Assembly: GCA_910584485.1 (NCBI GenBank)
Contig: CAJUAV010000002.1
Coordinates: 62,001 to 126,000, forward strand
Reading direction: 5' to 3'
DNA length: 64,000 nucleotides
Source: an uncultured Alistipes sp.
GTDB lineage: Bacteria; Bacteroidota; Bacteroidia; Bacteroidales; Rikenellaceae
A program made the translations under genes and the position numbers. Positions 35,681 through 46,968 of the stretch are shown here, in pieces. Numbering within the stretch: position 1 is the stretch's first letter; the number at the start of each line of letters is the position of its first letter. The notes beneath the pieces are model-generated. The model did not search any database. It was not told the DNA's origin and saw only the letters and a list, made by a program, of their open reading frames with translations.

Positions 35681-36466
35681 TTATCGATGCTCCCCGACCC
35701 AGCGGGTGAGCTCGACGAAATCGGCGACCGACAGCTGCTCGGCCCGCCGCGAGAAAAAGGGATGTTCGGCCCCGCCGAAATCGCCGAAGGCGGCACGCAG
35801 CGCATTGCGGACCATCTTGCGGCGTTGGCCGAAAGCCGCCTTCACCACCTTGATAAAAAGCGTTTCATCGCAGTCGAGCCGCTCGACGCCGTTGCGGCGC
35901 AGGCGGATCACGGCACTCTTCACCTTCGGAGGGGGCGCGAAGACCGTTTCGTTCACCGTAAAGAGATACTCGATGTCGTACCACGCCTGCAGGAGCACCG
36001 ACAGGATGCCGTACTCGCGCGAGCCGGGGGGCTCGGCGATGCGGACGGCGACCTCCTTCTGGATCATGCCGACGCACTCGGGAATCCGATCGCGGTTCTC
36101 GAGGAGCTTGAAGAAGATCTGCGACGAAATGTTATAGGGAAAGTTGCCGATCAGCCGCAGCCCCTCCGCGAAGCGTTCGCGCAGATCGAGGCGGAGAAAA
36201 TCGCCCTCGATCAGGCGCGGCGTAAAGGCGGGATAGTGGCTCTTGAGGTAATCGACGCTCTCGGTGTCGATCTCGGCGCCCCACACCGTCAGATCGGGGC
36301 GCTGCAACAGAAACTGCGTCAGCACACCCATGCCGCACCCCACCTCCAAGGCCTCGGCAGGCGCCTCGGCCGTTCCGCCCGAGAGGGCGTCGCAGATTTT
36401 GCGCGCGATGTTCAGATCGACCAGGAAATGCTGGCCCAGCGCCTTTTTCGCCCGTACCTCCGTCAT
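35681..36466 (-). CDS. rsmA: 16S rRNA (A1518/A1519) dimethyltransferase RsmA/KsgA
   Basis: 261 residues. SAM-binding VGCGMGVLTQFLL, AEIDTESV, GDFLRLD and the catalytic IGNFPYNISSQIFF (NLPY-like) are all present, as is the N-terminal KKALGQHFLVD. It dimethylates two adenines in helix 45 during 30S maturation. It overlaps the small membrane protein gene by 4 bp and converges on rpmA. Confidence 0.97.
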   Translation of the reverse strand: MTEVRAKKALGQHFLVDLNIARKICDALSGGTAEAPAEALEVGCGMGVLTQFLLQRPDLTVWGAEIDTESVDYLKSHYPAFTPRLIEGDFLRLDLRERFAEGLRLIGNFPYNISSQIFFKLLENRDRIPECVGMIQKEVAVRIAEPPGSREYGILSVLLQAWYDIEYLFTVNETVFAPPPKVKSAVIRLRRNGVERLDCDETLFIKVVKAAFGQRRKMVRNALRAAFGDFGGAEHPFFSRRAEQLSVADFVELTRWVGEHR

Positions 36467-36696
36467 GACCGCTTCGTCCGTTTTGTCCGAGACGCCTCCT
36501 TACCACGCGCGGCCTGCTGCCGCTGCGCGACGCGGAAGGCGAACAACATCATCACAAAGCCGAGGATCAGCACCCCGACCGAAATCCACATCAACGGGCT
36601 CGCAGGCAGGTACTCCAGCGCATAGATCACCGCAGCCACCGCCACGACCATCACCAGCAGCCGCACGAGCTGCATCCAATCGAATCGTATCTTCAT
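36463..36696 (-). CDS. Small membrane protein with two hydrophobic segments
   Basis: 77 residues: LVRLLVMVVAVAAVIYALEYL and PLMWISVGVLILGFVMMLFA are membrane helices, followed by a basic tail (RQQAARGKEASRTKRTKRS). It overlaps both neighbours by 4 bp (ATGA), which supports translation. Small proteins in this position are common in Bacteroidales; function unknown. Confidence 0.7.
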   Translation of the reverse strand: MKIRFDWMQLVRLLVMVVAVAAVIYALEYLPASPLMWISVGVLILGFVMMLFAFRVAQRQQAARGKEASRTKRTKRS

Positions 36697-36917
36697 CGTT
36701 TTCGTTCCGCCGCGGCCTCTTCGATATGCCGACGGCGTTTTTTCTTGTATTCGTTATAAACCATTCCGACACCCGCCGCCACGAAGACGACCGCCAGCAG
36801 GTAGTCGAAGAGCGTAATGTGGGTAAGATGCTTCACCGAACAATAGATCGCGAAGCCGAACAACGCGAGTGTCAACAGCAGAAAAAGCACGGCGACCAAA
36901 AAGGATTTCTTGTTCAT
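36693..36917 (-). CDS. Small membrane protein with two hydrophobic segments
   Basis: 74 residues: FLVAVLFLLLTLALFGFAIYC and LFDYLLAVVFVAAGVGMVYN are membrane helices, with a basic C-terminal tail (KKKRRRHIEEAAAERKR). The ATG at 36917 (MNKKSFLV) is chosen over one 10 codons upstream because it follows the usual N-terminal pattern. It is the first gene of the unit with the second small protein and rsmA. Confidence 0.7.
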   Translation of the reverse strand: MNKKSFLVAVLFLLLTLALFGFAIYCSVKHLTHITLFDYLLAVVFVAAGVGMVYNEYKKKRRRHIEEAAAERKR

Positions 36918-37039
36918 GGCAAAGAGGTTTAAAAGGTTTGTTATCACGGTGTACCGATCGGGATCGGTCCTTCGGTTTCGTAAGGGCGCTTATCGGGCCT
37001 CTCCGCAGTGAGGGGCTTCGACAGGGTTGCCGCGCTGCG

Positions 37040-37480
37040 AACGATCTTTGCTCGGACAGCAGCTTGCGAAGCGCACGCACTCGCCAGAGTTGCGGGCCTA
37101 AAGCGGGGCGAAGCTGCGGGCTGCCGCGTTATCCGCAACATGTAGGGATGCAGCTTGCGAAGGGACGCCACATGCGGGCCTTCGCCAGGCGAAGCTGCGG
37201 CCCGCCGCGCTGCGCGCGATGCGTTGCTCGGGCCGAAGCCTGCGGGGCACGCATGTTTGCCAAAACTGCGGGCCTCCGCTACGGGAGGCTGCGGCTCGCC
37301 GATCCTTCTCGGGATCGAAAAGACAACAAACGACTGCCAGCGCATAATGCAGTTCCGCTATCAGGGCGAAGCTGCGGCCTGCCGCGCTGCGCGCGATGCG
37401 ATTTCGGCCCGCCGCCCCCTGCGGGATCGAACCTTCGGCACCTTCGGTTGCAACCCGCCGCATCCGTCCGCGGCCCCGTC
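37040..37480. repeat. Family A GC-rich palindromic repeat block (36917 - recQ gap)
   Basis: The 571-bp gap holds module A copies at about 37059-37128, 37146-37205 and 37268-37300, and a degenerate one at ~37368-37420. Terminal hairpins include CGCGC-TGC-GCGCG (~37206) and GATCC...GGATC (37301-37316). No promoter or coding feature was seen in the block; it runs up to the recQ stop codon. Confidence 0.85.
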
Positions 37481-37488
37481 CGCGCCGA

Positions 37489-39684
<2,196 letters not shown>

Positions 39685-39724
39685 ATTCGGACGTGTATTT
39701 GGCTTGTGTGCGATTAAATTCATT

Positions 39725-39732
39725 CAAAGATA
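39725..39732 (-). promoter_or_regulatory. -7 element of recQ
   Basis: TATCTTTG on the minus strand, about 40 nt from the recQ ATG. No clear -33 TTG. Confidence 0.5.
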
Positions 39733-39754
39733 AAAAATTTTCGTGAAAAAAACA

Positions 39755-39762
39755 TAACTTTG
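39755..39762 (+). promoter_or_regulatory. -7 element of lptB
   Basis: TAACTTTG, 23 nt before the lptB ATG and about 20 bp from the divergent recQ box. The -33 element is unclear. Confidence 0.5.
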
Positions 39763-39785
39763 TCGAAAATTTATGTGAATTTGTC

Positions 39786-40583
39786 ATGCGTTTATATACG
39801 AGCGAACTCGTCAAGAAATACAAATCGCGCACGGTCGTGAACCACGTGTCGATCGACGTCCGCCAGGGCGAGATCGTCGGACTGCTCGGCCCGAACGGTG
39901 CGGGCAAGACGACGACCTTCTACATGATCGTCGGCCTGATCAAACCCAACGAGGGACGCATCTTCCTCGAAAGCGACGCGGGCGAGGTTTCCGAGCTGAC
40001 GCAGCTGCCCGTATACCGCCGCGCCCAGCTCGGGGTGGGCTACCTGGCGCAGGAGGCCTCGGTGTTCCGCAACCTCTCGGTCGAGGAGAACATCCGCGCC
40101 GTGCTGCAGATGACCTCCTATACGAAGGAGTACCAGCAGGAGCGCGTCGAGGCCCTCATCGAGGAGTTCCGCCTCCAGAAGGTCCGCAAGAGCTACGGCA
40201 ACCAGCTCTCGGGCGGCGAGCGCCGCCGCACGGAGATCGCGCGCGCGGTGGCCATCAACCCCTCGTTCATCCTGCTCGACGAACCCTTCGCGGGGGTCGA
40301 CCCGATCGCCGTCGAAGACATCCAGTCGATCGTCGCCACGCTCAAGCACAAGAATATCGGCGTCATCATCACCGACCACAACGTCGACGAGACGCTGGCC
40401 ATCACCGACCGCACCTACCTGCTCTACGAAGGCAAGATCCTCAAGACGGGCAGCGCCGAGGAGCTGGCGGCCGATCCGATGGTGCGCAAGGTCTACCTCG
40501 GTCAGAATTTCGAGCTCAAGAAGAGCCACCGCCTCACACAGGAGATGCTGCTGCACGGCGGCCGAAAGGCGGAGAACGAATAA
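39786..40583 (+). CDS. lptB: LPS export ABC transporter ATPase LptB
   Basis: 265 residues. Walker [11 protein letters not shown]-loop, ABC signature LSGGERRR, Walker [14 protein letters not shown] and switch His (ITDHNVDET) are all present. It powers LPS transport from the inner membrane with LptFG and the LptC-A-D bridge. An insertion of about 10 residues ([13 protein letters not shown]) and a longer tail separate it from the E. coli 241-residue protein. The aroA gene follows 5 nt later. Divergent from recQ. Confidence 0.95.
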   Translation: MRLYTSELVKKYKSRTVVNHVSIDVRQGEIVGLLGPNGAGKTTTFYMIVGLIKPNEGRIFLESDAGEVSELTQLPVYRRAQLGVGYLAQEASVFRNLSVEENIRAVLQMTSYTKEYQQERVEALIEEFRLQKVRKSYGNQLSGGERRRTEIARAVAINPSFILLDEPFAGVDPIAVEDIQSIVATLKHKNIGVIITDHNVDETLAITDRTYLLYEGKILKTGSAEELAADPMVRKVYLGQNFELKKSHRLTQEMLLHGGRKAENE

Positions 40584-40588
40584 CCGCC

Positions 40589-41833
40589 ATGGACCGTACC
40601 GTTCCCCCGGGGAGCCTCCGCGGAGCGCTGACGCCCCCTTCGTCGAAAAGTTACGCCCAACGCGCCCTCGCCGCCTCGCTGCTGGCCGAGGGCCGTACCG
40701 TTCTGCGGGGCGTCGATCGCTGCAGCGACACGCTCGCGGCCCTCGGCTGCATCCGCGACCTCGGCGCCGCGGTCGCGGAGCCCGACCCGACGACGATCGT
40801 CGTCGAAGGCGGCTTCGCTCCGCAGTCCGACCGCCTCTTCGTGGGCGAATCGGGCCTTTCGTCGCGCCTCTTCACCCCGATCGCGGCCCTCGGCGACCGT
40901 CCGATCCGCATCGAGGGCGAAGGCTCGCTGCTCGCCCGACCGATGGAGATGATGCTCGAACCGCTGCGGCGGCTCGGCGCGGCGGCCGACAGCCGCGGCG
41001 GCAAGCTCCCGATCGAGGTGTGCGGCCCGCTGCGCGGCGGCGAAATCGAGGTCGACGGCTCGCTCTCGTCGCAGTTCGTCACGGGGCTGCTGCTGGCCCT
41101 GCCGACGGCCGCCGCCGACACGACGCTGCATGTGCGCGACGCCGTGTCGACCCCCTACATCGACATGACGATCGACACCGCGGCCCGCTTCGGCGTCGAG
41201 ATCTTCCGCCAGGAGTACAGCGAGTTCTTCATCCCGGGCGGACAACGCTACCGACCCCTCGATCTGCGGATCGAGGGCGACTGGAGCGCCGCAGCGATGC
41301 TGCTCGTGGCGGGCGCCGTGGCGGGCGAGGTGTGCGTGCGCAACATTTCGCACCTCTCGAAACAGGCCGACACGGCGATCCTCGACGCCCTGGTGCGCGC
41401 AGGCGCCTTCGTCGTCGACGAACCCGACGCCGTAACTGCCGCCCGACGACCGCTCCGCGGTTTCGAGTTCGACGCCACGCAGTGCCCCGACCTCTTCCCC
41501 GCGCTGGCTGCTCTCGCGGCGGCCGCCGAGGGCGAAACGGTGCTCCGCGGCACCTGCCGCCTCCGTCACAAGGAGAGCGACCGCGCCGAAGCGATCCGCA
41601 GCGAATACGGAAAGCTGGGCATCGAGGTCGACCTCTCGGAAACGGACACGATGCGCATCCGCGGCGGACGCCCCCGCGCAGCCCGCGTCTCGGGCTGCCG
41701 CGACCACCGCATGGCCATGTCGCTCGCCGTGGCGGCCCTGACGGCCGACAGTCCCGTGACGATCGAAGGGGCGGAGTGCGTCGCGAAGAGCTACCCCGCC
41801 TTTTTCGAGGAGCTGGAGCGGATCAGGGAGTAG
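40589..41833 (+). CDS. aroA: 3-phosphoshikimate 1-carboxyvinyltransferase (EPSP synthase)
   Basis: 414 residues. It condenses shikimate-3-phosphate and PEP in the shikimate pathway. Present are PPSSKSYAQRALAASLLA (S3P-binding Lys-Ser), SGLSSRLFTPIAAL, LSSQFVTGLLLALP, and CRLRHKESDRAEAI plus DHRMAMSLAVAAL near the C-terminus. The usual GNAGTA/T segment is replaced by GESGLSSR, as in many Bacteroidota AroA. Probably co-transcribed with lptB. The next shikimate gene, aroC, follows after a 391-bp family A block. Confidence 0.95.
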   Translation: MDRTVPPGSLRGALTPPSSKSYAQRALAASLLAEGRTVLRGVDRCSDTLAALGCIRDLGAAVAEPDPTTIVVEGGFAPQSDRLFVGESGLSSRLFTPIAALGDRPIRIEGEGSLLARPMEMMLEPLRRLGAAADSRGGKLPIEVCGPLRGGEIEVDGSLSSQFVTGLLLALPTAAADTTLHVRDAVSTPYIDMTIDTAARFGVEIFRQEYSEFFIPGGQRYRPLDLRIEGDWSAAAMLLVAGAVAGEVCVRNISHLSKQADTAILDALVRAGAFVVDEPDAVTAARRPLRGFEFDATQCPDLFPALAALAAAAEGETVLRGTCRLRHKESDRAEAIRSEYGKLGIEVDLSETDTMRIRGGRPRAARVSGCRDHRMAMSLAVAALTADSPVTIEGAECVAKSYPAFFEELERIRE

Positions 41834-41839
41834 CGATCC

Positions 41840-42190
41840 CTTCGGGGAGCGGCGGCTTCGCCGGTCCGTTGCGGGATCGAAGCCGCCTTATATGTTCTGG
41901 ATGCAGCTTGCGAAACGCACGCACGCGCAAGCGTTCAGGCCTAAAGCGGGGCGAAGCTGCGGGCTGCCGACCTCTGCGAGGTCGAATCGTTCGGCAGCGG
42001 ATTACGGCCCGCAGCCGAGCGGAGGCGGCATCGAGCCTTTCGGCGAGTTGCAGCCCTCCGCCAGGGGGCGGCTGCGGGCTGACGACGTCTGGCGACATCA
42101 AACCCATGCGGCAAGCGCACAAACCCGCTCCCGAAACGAGGCTTCGGCCTGCCGACGTCTGCGACGTCGAACCCATGCGGCAAGCGACAG
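41840..42190. repeat. Family A GC-rich palindromic repeat block (aroA - aroC gap)
   Basis: The 391 bp between two same-strand genes hold module A at ~41902-41970, GACCTC-TGC-GAGGTC at 41969-41983, module B at 42004-42080 (near-identical to 2175-2258), an imperfect GACGTC-TGGC-GACATC, and GACGTC-TGC-GACGTC at 42154-42168. A direct CCCATGCGGCAAGCG repeat flanks the last module. Confidence 0.85.
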
Positions 42191-42224
42191 CGCGCCGTCC
42201 GATACCCATAAAACGACCGACACC

Positions 42225-43244
42225 ATGAACCGATTCGGCACTTCATTCCGTCTTTCGATCTTCGGCGAGTCGCACGGCCCCGCCGTCGGCATCACGCTCG
42301 ACGGCCTGCCCGCGGGCATTCCGCTCGCAGAGGCCGATTTCGAAGCCGACCTCGCCCGACGCCGCGGCGGCACGCGCGGCACGACGCCCCGCCGCGAAGC
42401 GGACCGTCCGCAGCTCCTTTCGGGCCTCTACGCAGGTCGCACGACGGGGGCGCCGCTGACGATCCTTTTCGCCAACGACGACACCCGCTCGGGCGACTAC
42501 GCCGACCTTACGCACCACTACCGCCCCTCGCACGCCGACCGCGTAGCGGCCGTCAAGTTCGACGGTTGCAACGACCCGCGCGGCGGCGGACACTTCTCGG
42601 CCCGCCTGACCGTCGGACTGGTGGCGGCCGGGGTCGTGGCCAAAAAGCTGCTCCCCGCCGGCCTCCGCTTCGACACGCGCCTCGTCGCAGTGGGCGGCGA
42701 GACGGATCCCGCCCGCTTCGAGGAGACGATCGCGGCGGCCCGCGCCGACGGCGACTCGGTGGGCGGCATCGTCGAATGCCGCATCGAGGGAGTTCCCTGC
42801 GGATGGGGCGAGCCCTTTTTCGACTCGGTCGAAAGCCTGGCCGCCCACCTGCTCTTCGCGATTCCCGCCGTGAAGGGGGTCGAATTCGGCGACGGTTTCG
42901 TCGTGGCGGCCCGTCGCGGCTCCGCGAACAACGATACGATCCTCGACGCCGCAGGCACCACCGCGACGAACCATGCGGGCGGCATCGACGGCGGCATCGC
43001 GAACGGCAATCCGATCGTGGTGCGCGTCGCCGTGAAGCCCACGCCGAGCATCGCCCGCCCCCAGCAGACGTACGACGCGGCGACGGGCTGCCTCGAAGAG
43101 CTCCGCATCCGCGGCCGTCACGACGCCTGCGTCGCCCTGCGCGGCGCCGTCGCGGTCGAGGCCGCGATGGCCGTCGTGCTGGCCGATCTCTACCTCCGAA
43201 TACCTTCGACCCCATGCAGGCCCGCACCTTCATCCGCCGACTGA
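42225..43244 (+). CDS. aroC: Chorismate synthase
   Basis: 339 residues. It converts EPSP to chorismate with reduced FMN. Signature segments are FGESHGPAVGITLDG near residue 13, HYRPSHADRVAAVKF, GGGHFSARLT, and the C-terminal RHDACVALRGAVAVEAAMAVVL. The final ~15 residues (LRIPSTPCRPAPSSAD) are read in the region that also encodes the start of prmC. Confidence 0.96.
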   Translation: MNRFGTSFRLSIFGESHGPAVGITLDGLPAGIPLAEADFEADLARRRGGTRGTTPRREADRPQLLSGLYAGRTTGAPLTILFANDDTRSGDYADLTHHYRPSHADRVAAVKFDGCNDPRGGGHFSARLTVGLVAAGVVAKKLLPAGLRFDTRLVAVGGETDPARFEETIAAARADGDSVGGIVECRIEGVPCGWGEPFFDSVESLAAHLLFAIPAVKGVEFGDGFVVAARRGSANNDTILDAAGTTATNHAGGIDGGIANGNPIVVRVAVKPTPSIARPQQTYDAATGCLEELRIRGRHDACVALRGAVAVEAAMAVVLADLYLRIPSTPCRPAPSSAD

Positions 43245-44071
43245 CCGAAGCGCTCGCGACGCTCTACGAGCCGCGCGAAGCGCAGCGGATCGCCCTGCTG
43301 GCCGCCGCCGACCGCGCCGGACTCGGCGACCGCACGGCGCCGCTGCTGGCCGATCCCGACCGCGAAATCGACCTCGACGAACAGACCGCCGAGGCGTGGA
43401 TCCGCCGCCTCGCCGCGGGCGAACCGCTGCAATACCTGCTCGGCGAAACCGACTTTTTCGGCCGCCTGTTCCGCGTCGACCGGCGGGTGCTGATTCCGCG
43501 TCCCGAAACCGAAGAGCTGGTCGACCGCATCCGCCGCACGGAGCGCGCCGCCCGCCGCATCCTCGACGTCGGCACGGGCAGCGGCTGCATCGCCGTCACG
43601 CTGGCGCTCGAGCTCCCCGCGGCCCGCATCACGGCCGTCGACCGCTCGGCCGACGCCCTCGCCGTCGCCCGCGAAAACGCCGCACGGCTGGGTGCCGCCG
43701 TCGATTTTCGGGAGGCGGACGCGCTGCACGGCCTGGCCGATCGTTTCGCCGGCGAGGAGCCGTTCGACGCCGTCGTCTCGAACCCGCCCTACGTGCCCGC
43801 GCGCGACCGCGCGACGATGCATCCCAACGTCCGCGACCACGAACCCGCCCTCGCCCTCTTCGTCCCCGACGAAGACCCGCTGTGCTTCTACCGCGCCATC
43901 GCCGAGGCGGGCCGCAGCCTGCTGCGCAACGGCGGCAGCCTCTGGTTCGAAATCTACCACGAGGCGGGCGATGCCCTCACGCGCCTGCTCGCCGAAGCGG
44001 GCTACGAGCGGATCGAGGTGCTGCACGACCTTCAGGACAAACCGCGCATGATCCGCTGCCGCAAGTCATGA
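43214..44071 (+). CDS. prmC: Release factor glutamine methyltransferase PrmC
   Basis: 285 residues. It methylates the GGQ glutamine of RF1/RF2. Motifs are EPLQYLLGETDFFGRLFRVD, LIPRPETEELVD, DVGTGSGCIAVTLA (SAM) and VVSNPPYVP (NPPY catalytic). The start at 43214 overlaps the 3' end of aroC by 31 bp; no later start would keep the N-terminal helical domain. Its stop overlaps the recX start (ATGA). Confidence 0.95.
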   Translation: MQARTFIRRLTEALATLYEPREAQRIALLAAADRAGLGDRTAPLLADPDREIDLDEQTAEAWIRRLAAGEPLQYLLGETDFFGRLFRVDRRVLIPRPETEELVDRIRRTERAARRILDVGTGSGCIAVTLALELPAARITAVDRSADALAVARENAARLGAAVDFREADALHGLADRFAGEEPFDAVVSNPPYVPARDRATMHPNVRDHEPALALFVPDEDPLCFYRAIAEAGRSLLRNGGSLWFEIYHEAGDALTRLLAEAGYERIEVLHDLQDKPRMIRCRKS

Positions 44072-44646
44072 AACCGACTGCCCGTACCCCCCGCTCCGTC
44101 GCTGCCGCCGCAGGCAGCGACCGCCCCGCAGAACGCCCCGCGCGTACCCCCGAGCAGGCACTGGCGGCGCTGATGCGTCTCTGCGCCCGCGCCGAAAAGT
44201 GCGAGGGCGACGCCCGCCGCCTCATGCGCGGCTGGGGGCTCTCGCAGCACGATGCCGCGGCCGTGCTCGAACGGCTCGTCCGCGACCGTTTCATCGACGA
44301 CCGCCGTTACGCCGCGCTCTTCGTGCGCGAGAAGACCCGCTTGAGCGGCTGGGGCGCCTACAAGATCCGCACGGCGCTCGCACGCAAGGAGATCGCCCGC
44401 GAGACGATCGACGAAGCACTCGCCGCGATCGACCCCGCGACCCAGCGGCCGCGCCTCGAAGAGCAGCTGCGGCGCAAGATGCGCACGCTGCGCAGCAAAA
44501 CCCCGTACGAGCTGAAGACGAAGCTGATCCGCTACGGTCTTTCGCTCGGTTACCCCTACGAAACCGTGCTCGACGCCGCCTCGGCGTGCGTCCGCACCGA
44601 AACCACCGCAAACGACGACGAACCATGCGACGAATTTTTCTTTTAG
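44068..44646 (+). CDS. recX: Regulatory protein RecX
   Basis: 192 residues with the three-helix-bundle repeats of RecX (ALAALMRLCARAEKCEGDAR, FIDDRRYAALFVREKT, LSGWGAYKIRTALARKEI). It is ~35 residues longer than typical because of a proline/arginine-rich N-terminus (MKPTARTPRSVAAAAG). RecX inhibits RecA filament growth. The gene overlaps prmC (4 bp) and the M23 peptidase gene (22 bp), so the four genes aroC-prmC-recX-M23 form one translational unit. Confidence 0.93.
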   Translation: MKPTARTPRSVAAAAGSDRPAERPARTPEQALAALMRLCARAEKCEGDARRLMRGWGLSQHDAAAVLERLVRDRFIDDRRYAALFVREKTRLSGWGAYKIRTALARKEIARETIDEALAAIDPATQRPRLEEQLRRKMRTLRSKTPYELKTKLIRYGLSLGYPYETVLDAASACVRTETTANDDEPCDEFFF

Positions 44647-46352
44647 CGGCCCTGCTCTGTGCGGGCCGTGCCGCGGCCCAGCGCCTCGATCCCGACGCCT
44701 ACCGCTACCCGATCGAAGGGGTGGCGGGGCTCTACTCGGCCAACTTCGGCGAGATACGCCCGGGCCATTTCCACGCGGGGATCGACATCAAGACCGACGG
44801 CGTGGAGGGCAAACGCGTCGTGGCCGTCATGGACGGCTACGTCTCGCGCGTGGTGGTGCAGGCGGGAGGTTACGGACGCGCCGTCTACCTCACGCTGCGC
44901 AACGGCACGACGGCCGTCTACGGCCACCTGCAACGCTTCCGCGAGGATCTGGAGGAGCACGTTCGCAGCGAGCGCTACCGCCGCCGCTCGAACAGCGTCG
45001 ACCTGTGGTTCCGGCCCGACCGCTACCCCGTGCGGCAGGGCGACCTGCTGGCCTTCTCGGGCAACAGCGGCTCGTCGGGCGGCCCGCACCTCCACTACGA
45101 GATCCGCGACACGCACGACCAGGCGCTGCGCAACATCGTCCGCGAAGGGATCATCCGTCCCGTCGATTCGCTGCCGCCGCGCTTCGTGAAGCTCCACTAC
45201 ATCGAAATCGATTCGCTCGACGGAGTCTGCCATCGCCGCACGCCCGTCAGCTATCCGATCGTCCGCACCGCGGAGGGGCGTTACCGTCTTTCGCGCAGCG
45301 AAGCGCTCCCCGTCGGGCGGCGCGGCTATTTCGTCGCCGAGGTGACCGACCGCCGCAACTGCGTGCAGAACACATTCGCCGTCTGGCGATTGCAGGCATC
45401 AATCGACGGCGACCCCTATTTCGAATTTCGCATCGACCGCTTCACGCACGCCCTCTCGCGCACCTGCGACGCCGTGAGCTGCTATCCGATGCAGCTCGGG
45501 TCGCGCAACGAAGCGATTCGGCTGGCGCAGCTCGCGGGAGCCCCCGACTGTTTTTACCCCGTCATGAAGCGACGCGGCGTGATCGGCTGTCGGGCGGGCG
45601 AGCGGCGCACCGTCAAGCTTTGCTGCGAGGACGACTGCGGCAACCGTTCGCACCTCTCGTTCGAAATCGTCGGCCGCGACGGAGAGTTCCGCGCCGAGCC
45701 GCCCGCCGATCCCGAACGGCGGATCGTACGGCCCGCCGAAGCCGCCGCCTTCGAAGCGGGCGACTTTTCGGCCTCGATCCCCGCAGGAGCCCTCTACGAC
45801 GCCTGCCATGCGAAGGTCGAGGCGGGGCAGCTGCCGAAGGTCGACTCGGGGGTGGTGATCCTGTCGCCCGCCTACCGCCTCCTCGACGCCCGCACGCCCC
45901 TCTTCAAACCGATCCGCGTCTCGATCCGCACCGCCGTGCCCCGTGCCCTGCAACTCAAAGCCTCGATCGTCGTCCGCAACTACCGCGGCGCAGCCGCACG
46001 CATCGGCGGACACTACGAACAGGGACGCGTCACGGTCGAAACCCGTTCGACGGGCGACTGGTTCGTGGCGGCCGACACGCTCGCCCCGACGATCCGCCCC
46101 CTCTTCGCCGCGGGCGCCGACCTGCGGCAGGCGAAGGCGCTGCGCTTCCGCGTGGGGGACAACTTTTCGGGCATCGCTTCGTGGCGCCTCGAAATCGACG
46201 GCGAATGGGTTCCCTGCGACCGCTACCCGATGCAGGGGACGCTCGTCTTTCATTTCGACCGTCCCGCCGACGGCCGCACGCACCGCGCCGTGCTCCGCGT
46301 GCGCGACGGCTCGGGCAACAGCAAAACGTGGGAGGGAAGCTATCGGAGGTAG
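44625..46352 (+). CDS. Secreted M23 (LytM-type) metallopeptidase
   Basis: 575 residues: signal peptide (MRRIFLLAALLCAGRAAAQ), then an M23 domain at residues ~30-170 with GHFHAGIDIKTDG (His and Asp zinc ligands), VYGHL and HLHYEIR (second His pair), so a complete zinc site. The remaining ~400 residues are beta-rich and contain Ig-like segments (VRDGSGNSKTWEGSYRR at the end); their role is unknown. Probable peptidoglycan endopeptidase of the periplasm. It starts inside recX. Confidence 0.92.
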   Translation: MRRIFLLAALLCAGRAAAQRLDPDAYRYPIEGVAGLYSANFGEIRPGHFHAGIDIKTDGVEGKRVVAVMDGYVSRVVVQAGGYGRAVYLTLRNGTTAVYGHLQRFREDLEEHVRSERYRRRSNSVDLWFRPDRYPVRQGDLLAFSGNSGSSGGPHLHYEIRDTHDQALRNIVREGIIRPVDSLPPRFVKLHYIEIDSLDGVCHRRTPVSYPIVRTAEGRYRLSRSEALPVGRRGYFVAEVTDRRNCVQNTFAVWRLQASIDGDPYFEFRIDRFTHALSRTCDAVSCYPMQLGSRNEAIRLAQLAGAPDCFYPVMKRRGVIGCRAGERRTVKLCCEDDCGNRSHLSFEIVGRDGEFRAEPPADPERRIVRPAEAAAFEAGDFSASIPAGALYDACHAKVEAGQLPKVDSGVVILSPAYRLLDARTPLFKPIRVSIRTAVPRALQLKASIVVRNYRGAAARIGGHYEQGRVTVETRSTGDWFVAADTLAPTIRPLFAAGADLRQAKALRFRVGDNFSGIASWRLEIDGEWVPCDRYPMQGTLVFHFDRPADGRTHRAVLRVRDGSGNSKTWEGSYRR

Positions 46353-46378
46353 CGGCGCGGCCGACAAGCGTCGACGTG

Positions 46379-46432
46379 TCCGACGTATCCGATGCTGCCG
46401 ACGATTCCGACGTATCCGACGCTGCCGACGCG
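46379..46432. repeat. 27-bp direct repeat, two copies
   Basis: TCCGACGTATCCGAYGCTGC-CGACG occurs twice back to back (46379-46405 and 46406-46432) just after the M23 gene stop. It keeps a 27-bp period, so it may be a decayed coding or spacer repeat. Confidence 0.7.
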
Positions 46433-46565
46433 AAGAAGCCTCTACGGGCGGCGCCGAACGGCGCGGAGCGCATTCGGGCTGCCGCATAGATGCTTCGGCA
46501 GCTGCTTTCGGTCGCCGACGGCTGCGGTCGCCCGCCCGAAAAGCGCGTTTTTCGGGCCGAAAGTT

Positions 46566-46595
46566 TGCAGATGGGATCAAAATTCGTAATTTTGC
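46566..46595 (+). promoter_or_regulatory. Promoter of tRNA-Arg
   Basis: TTG (46566-46568), a 19-bp spacer and TAATTTTG (46588-46595), ~19 nt before the tRNA 5' end. Confidence 0.75.
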
Positions 46596-46614
46596 AACGC
46601 GAAAAGCAACGTCG

Positions 46615-46688
46615 GTCTCGTAGCTCAGTTGGATAGAGCAGCAGATTTCTAATCTGCCGGTCGAGCGTTCGAACCGCTCCGAGATCAC
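46615..46688 (+). tRNA. tRNA-Arg (TCT)
   Basis: A 74-nt cloverleaf: acceptor GGTCTCG with CGAGATC (one G-T), D-arm GCTC/GAGC, anticodon stem GCAGA/TCTGC with loop TTTCTAA (anticodon TCT, reads AGA/AGG), T-arm GAGCG/CGCTC with TTCGAAC. The CCA end is not encoded. It has its own promoter and terminator. Confidence 0.96.
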
Positions 46689-46695
46689 CGAAAGG

Positions 46696-46733
46696 CATCT
46701 TTCTCCTCTTGACGGGACGAAAGATGCTTTTTC
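46696..46733 (+). terminator. Terminator of tRNA-Arg
   Basis: GCATCTTTC pairs with GAAAGATGC (9 bp) around a 15-nt loop, followed by TTTTT. Confidence 0.85.
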
Positions 46734-46779
46734 GTTTTCGCGGAGAGGGGCTGTTGCGCGATTTTCGTCGGGTCGCAGC

Positions 46780-46968
46780 CTGCGGAGTTGACACAGCGGG
46801 CGGCGGCGGACTGTCGCACAAACGTGCGAAGCGGTTCGGGGCGAAGCCTGCGGAGCGCACGCACTCGACAGATGCGGGCCTCCGCGCGCGGAGGCTTCGG
46901 CCCGCCGATGGCTGCGCCATCGAGTCGCATCGAACCGGTTCGCCCGCCGACGTCTGCGACGTCGATGC
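46780..46968. repeat. Family A GC-rich palindromic repeat block upstream of the steroid-reductase cluster
   Basis: A GCGGGCC-TCCGC...GCGGA-GG...GGCCCGC hairpin at ~46874-46905, terminal hairpin GATGGC-TGC-GCCATC at 46907-46921, and a second one, GACGTC-TGC-GACGTC, at 46949-46963. A family B unit follows immediately (46969-47040), so the two repeat families are side by side here. Confidence 0.8.
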
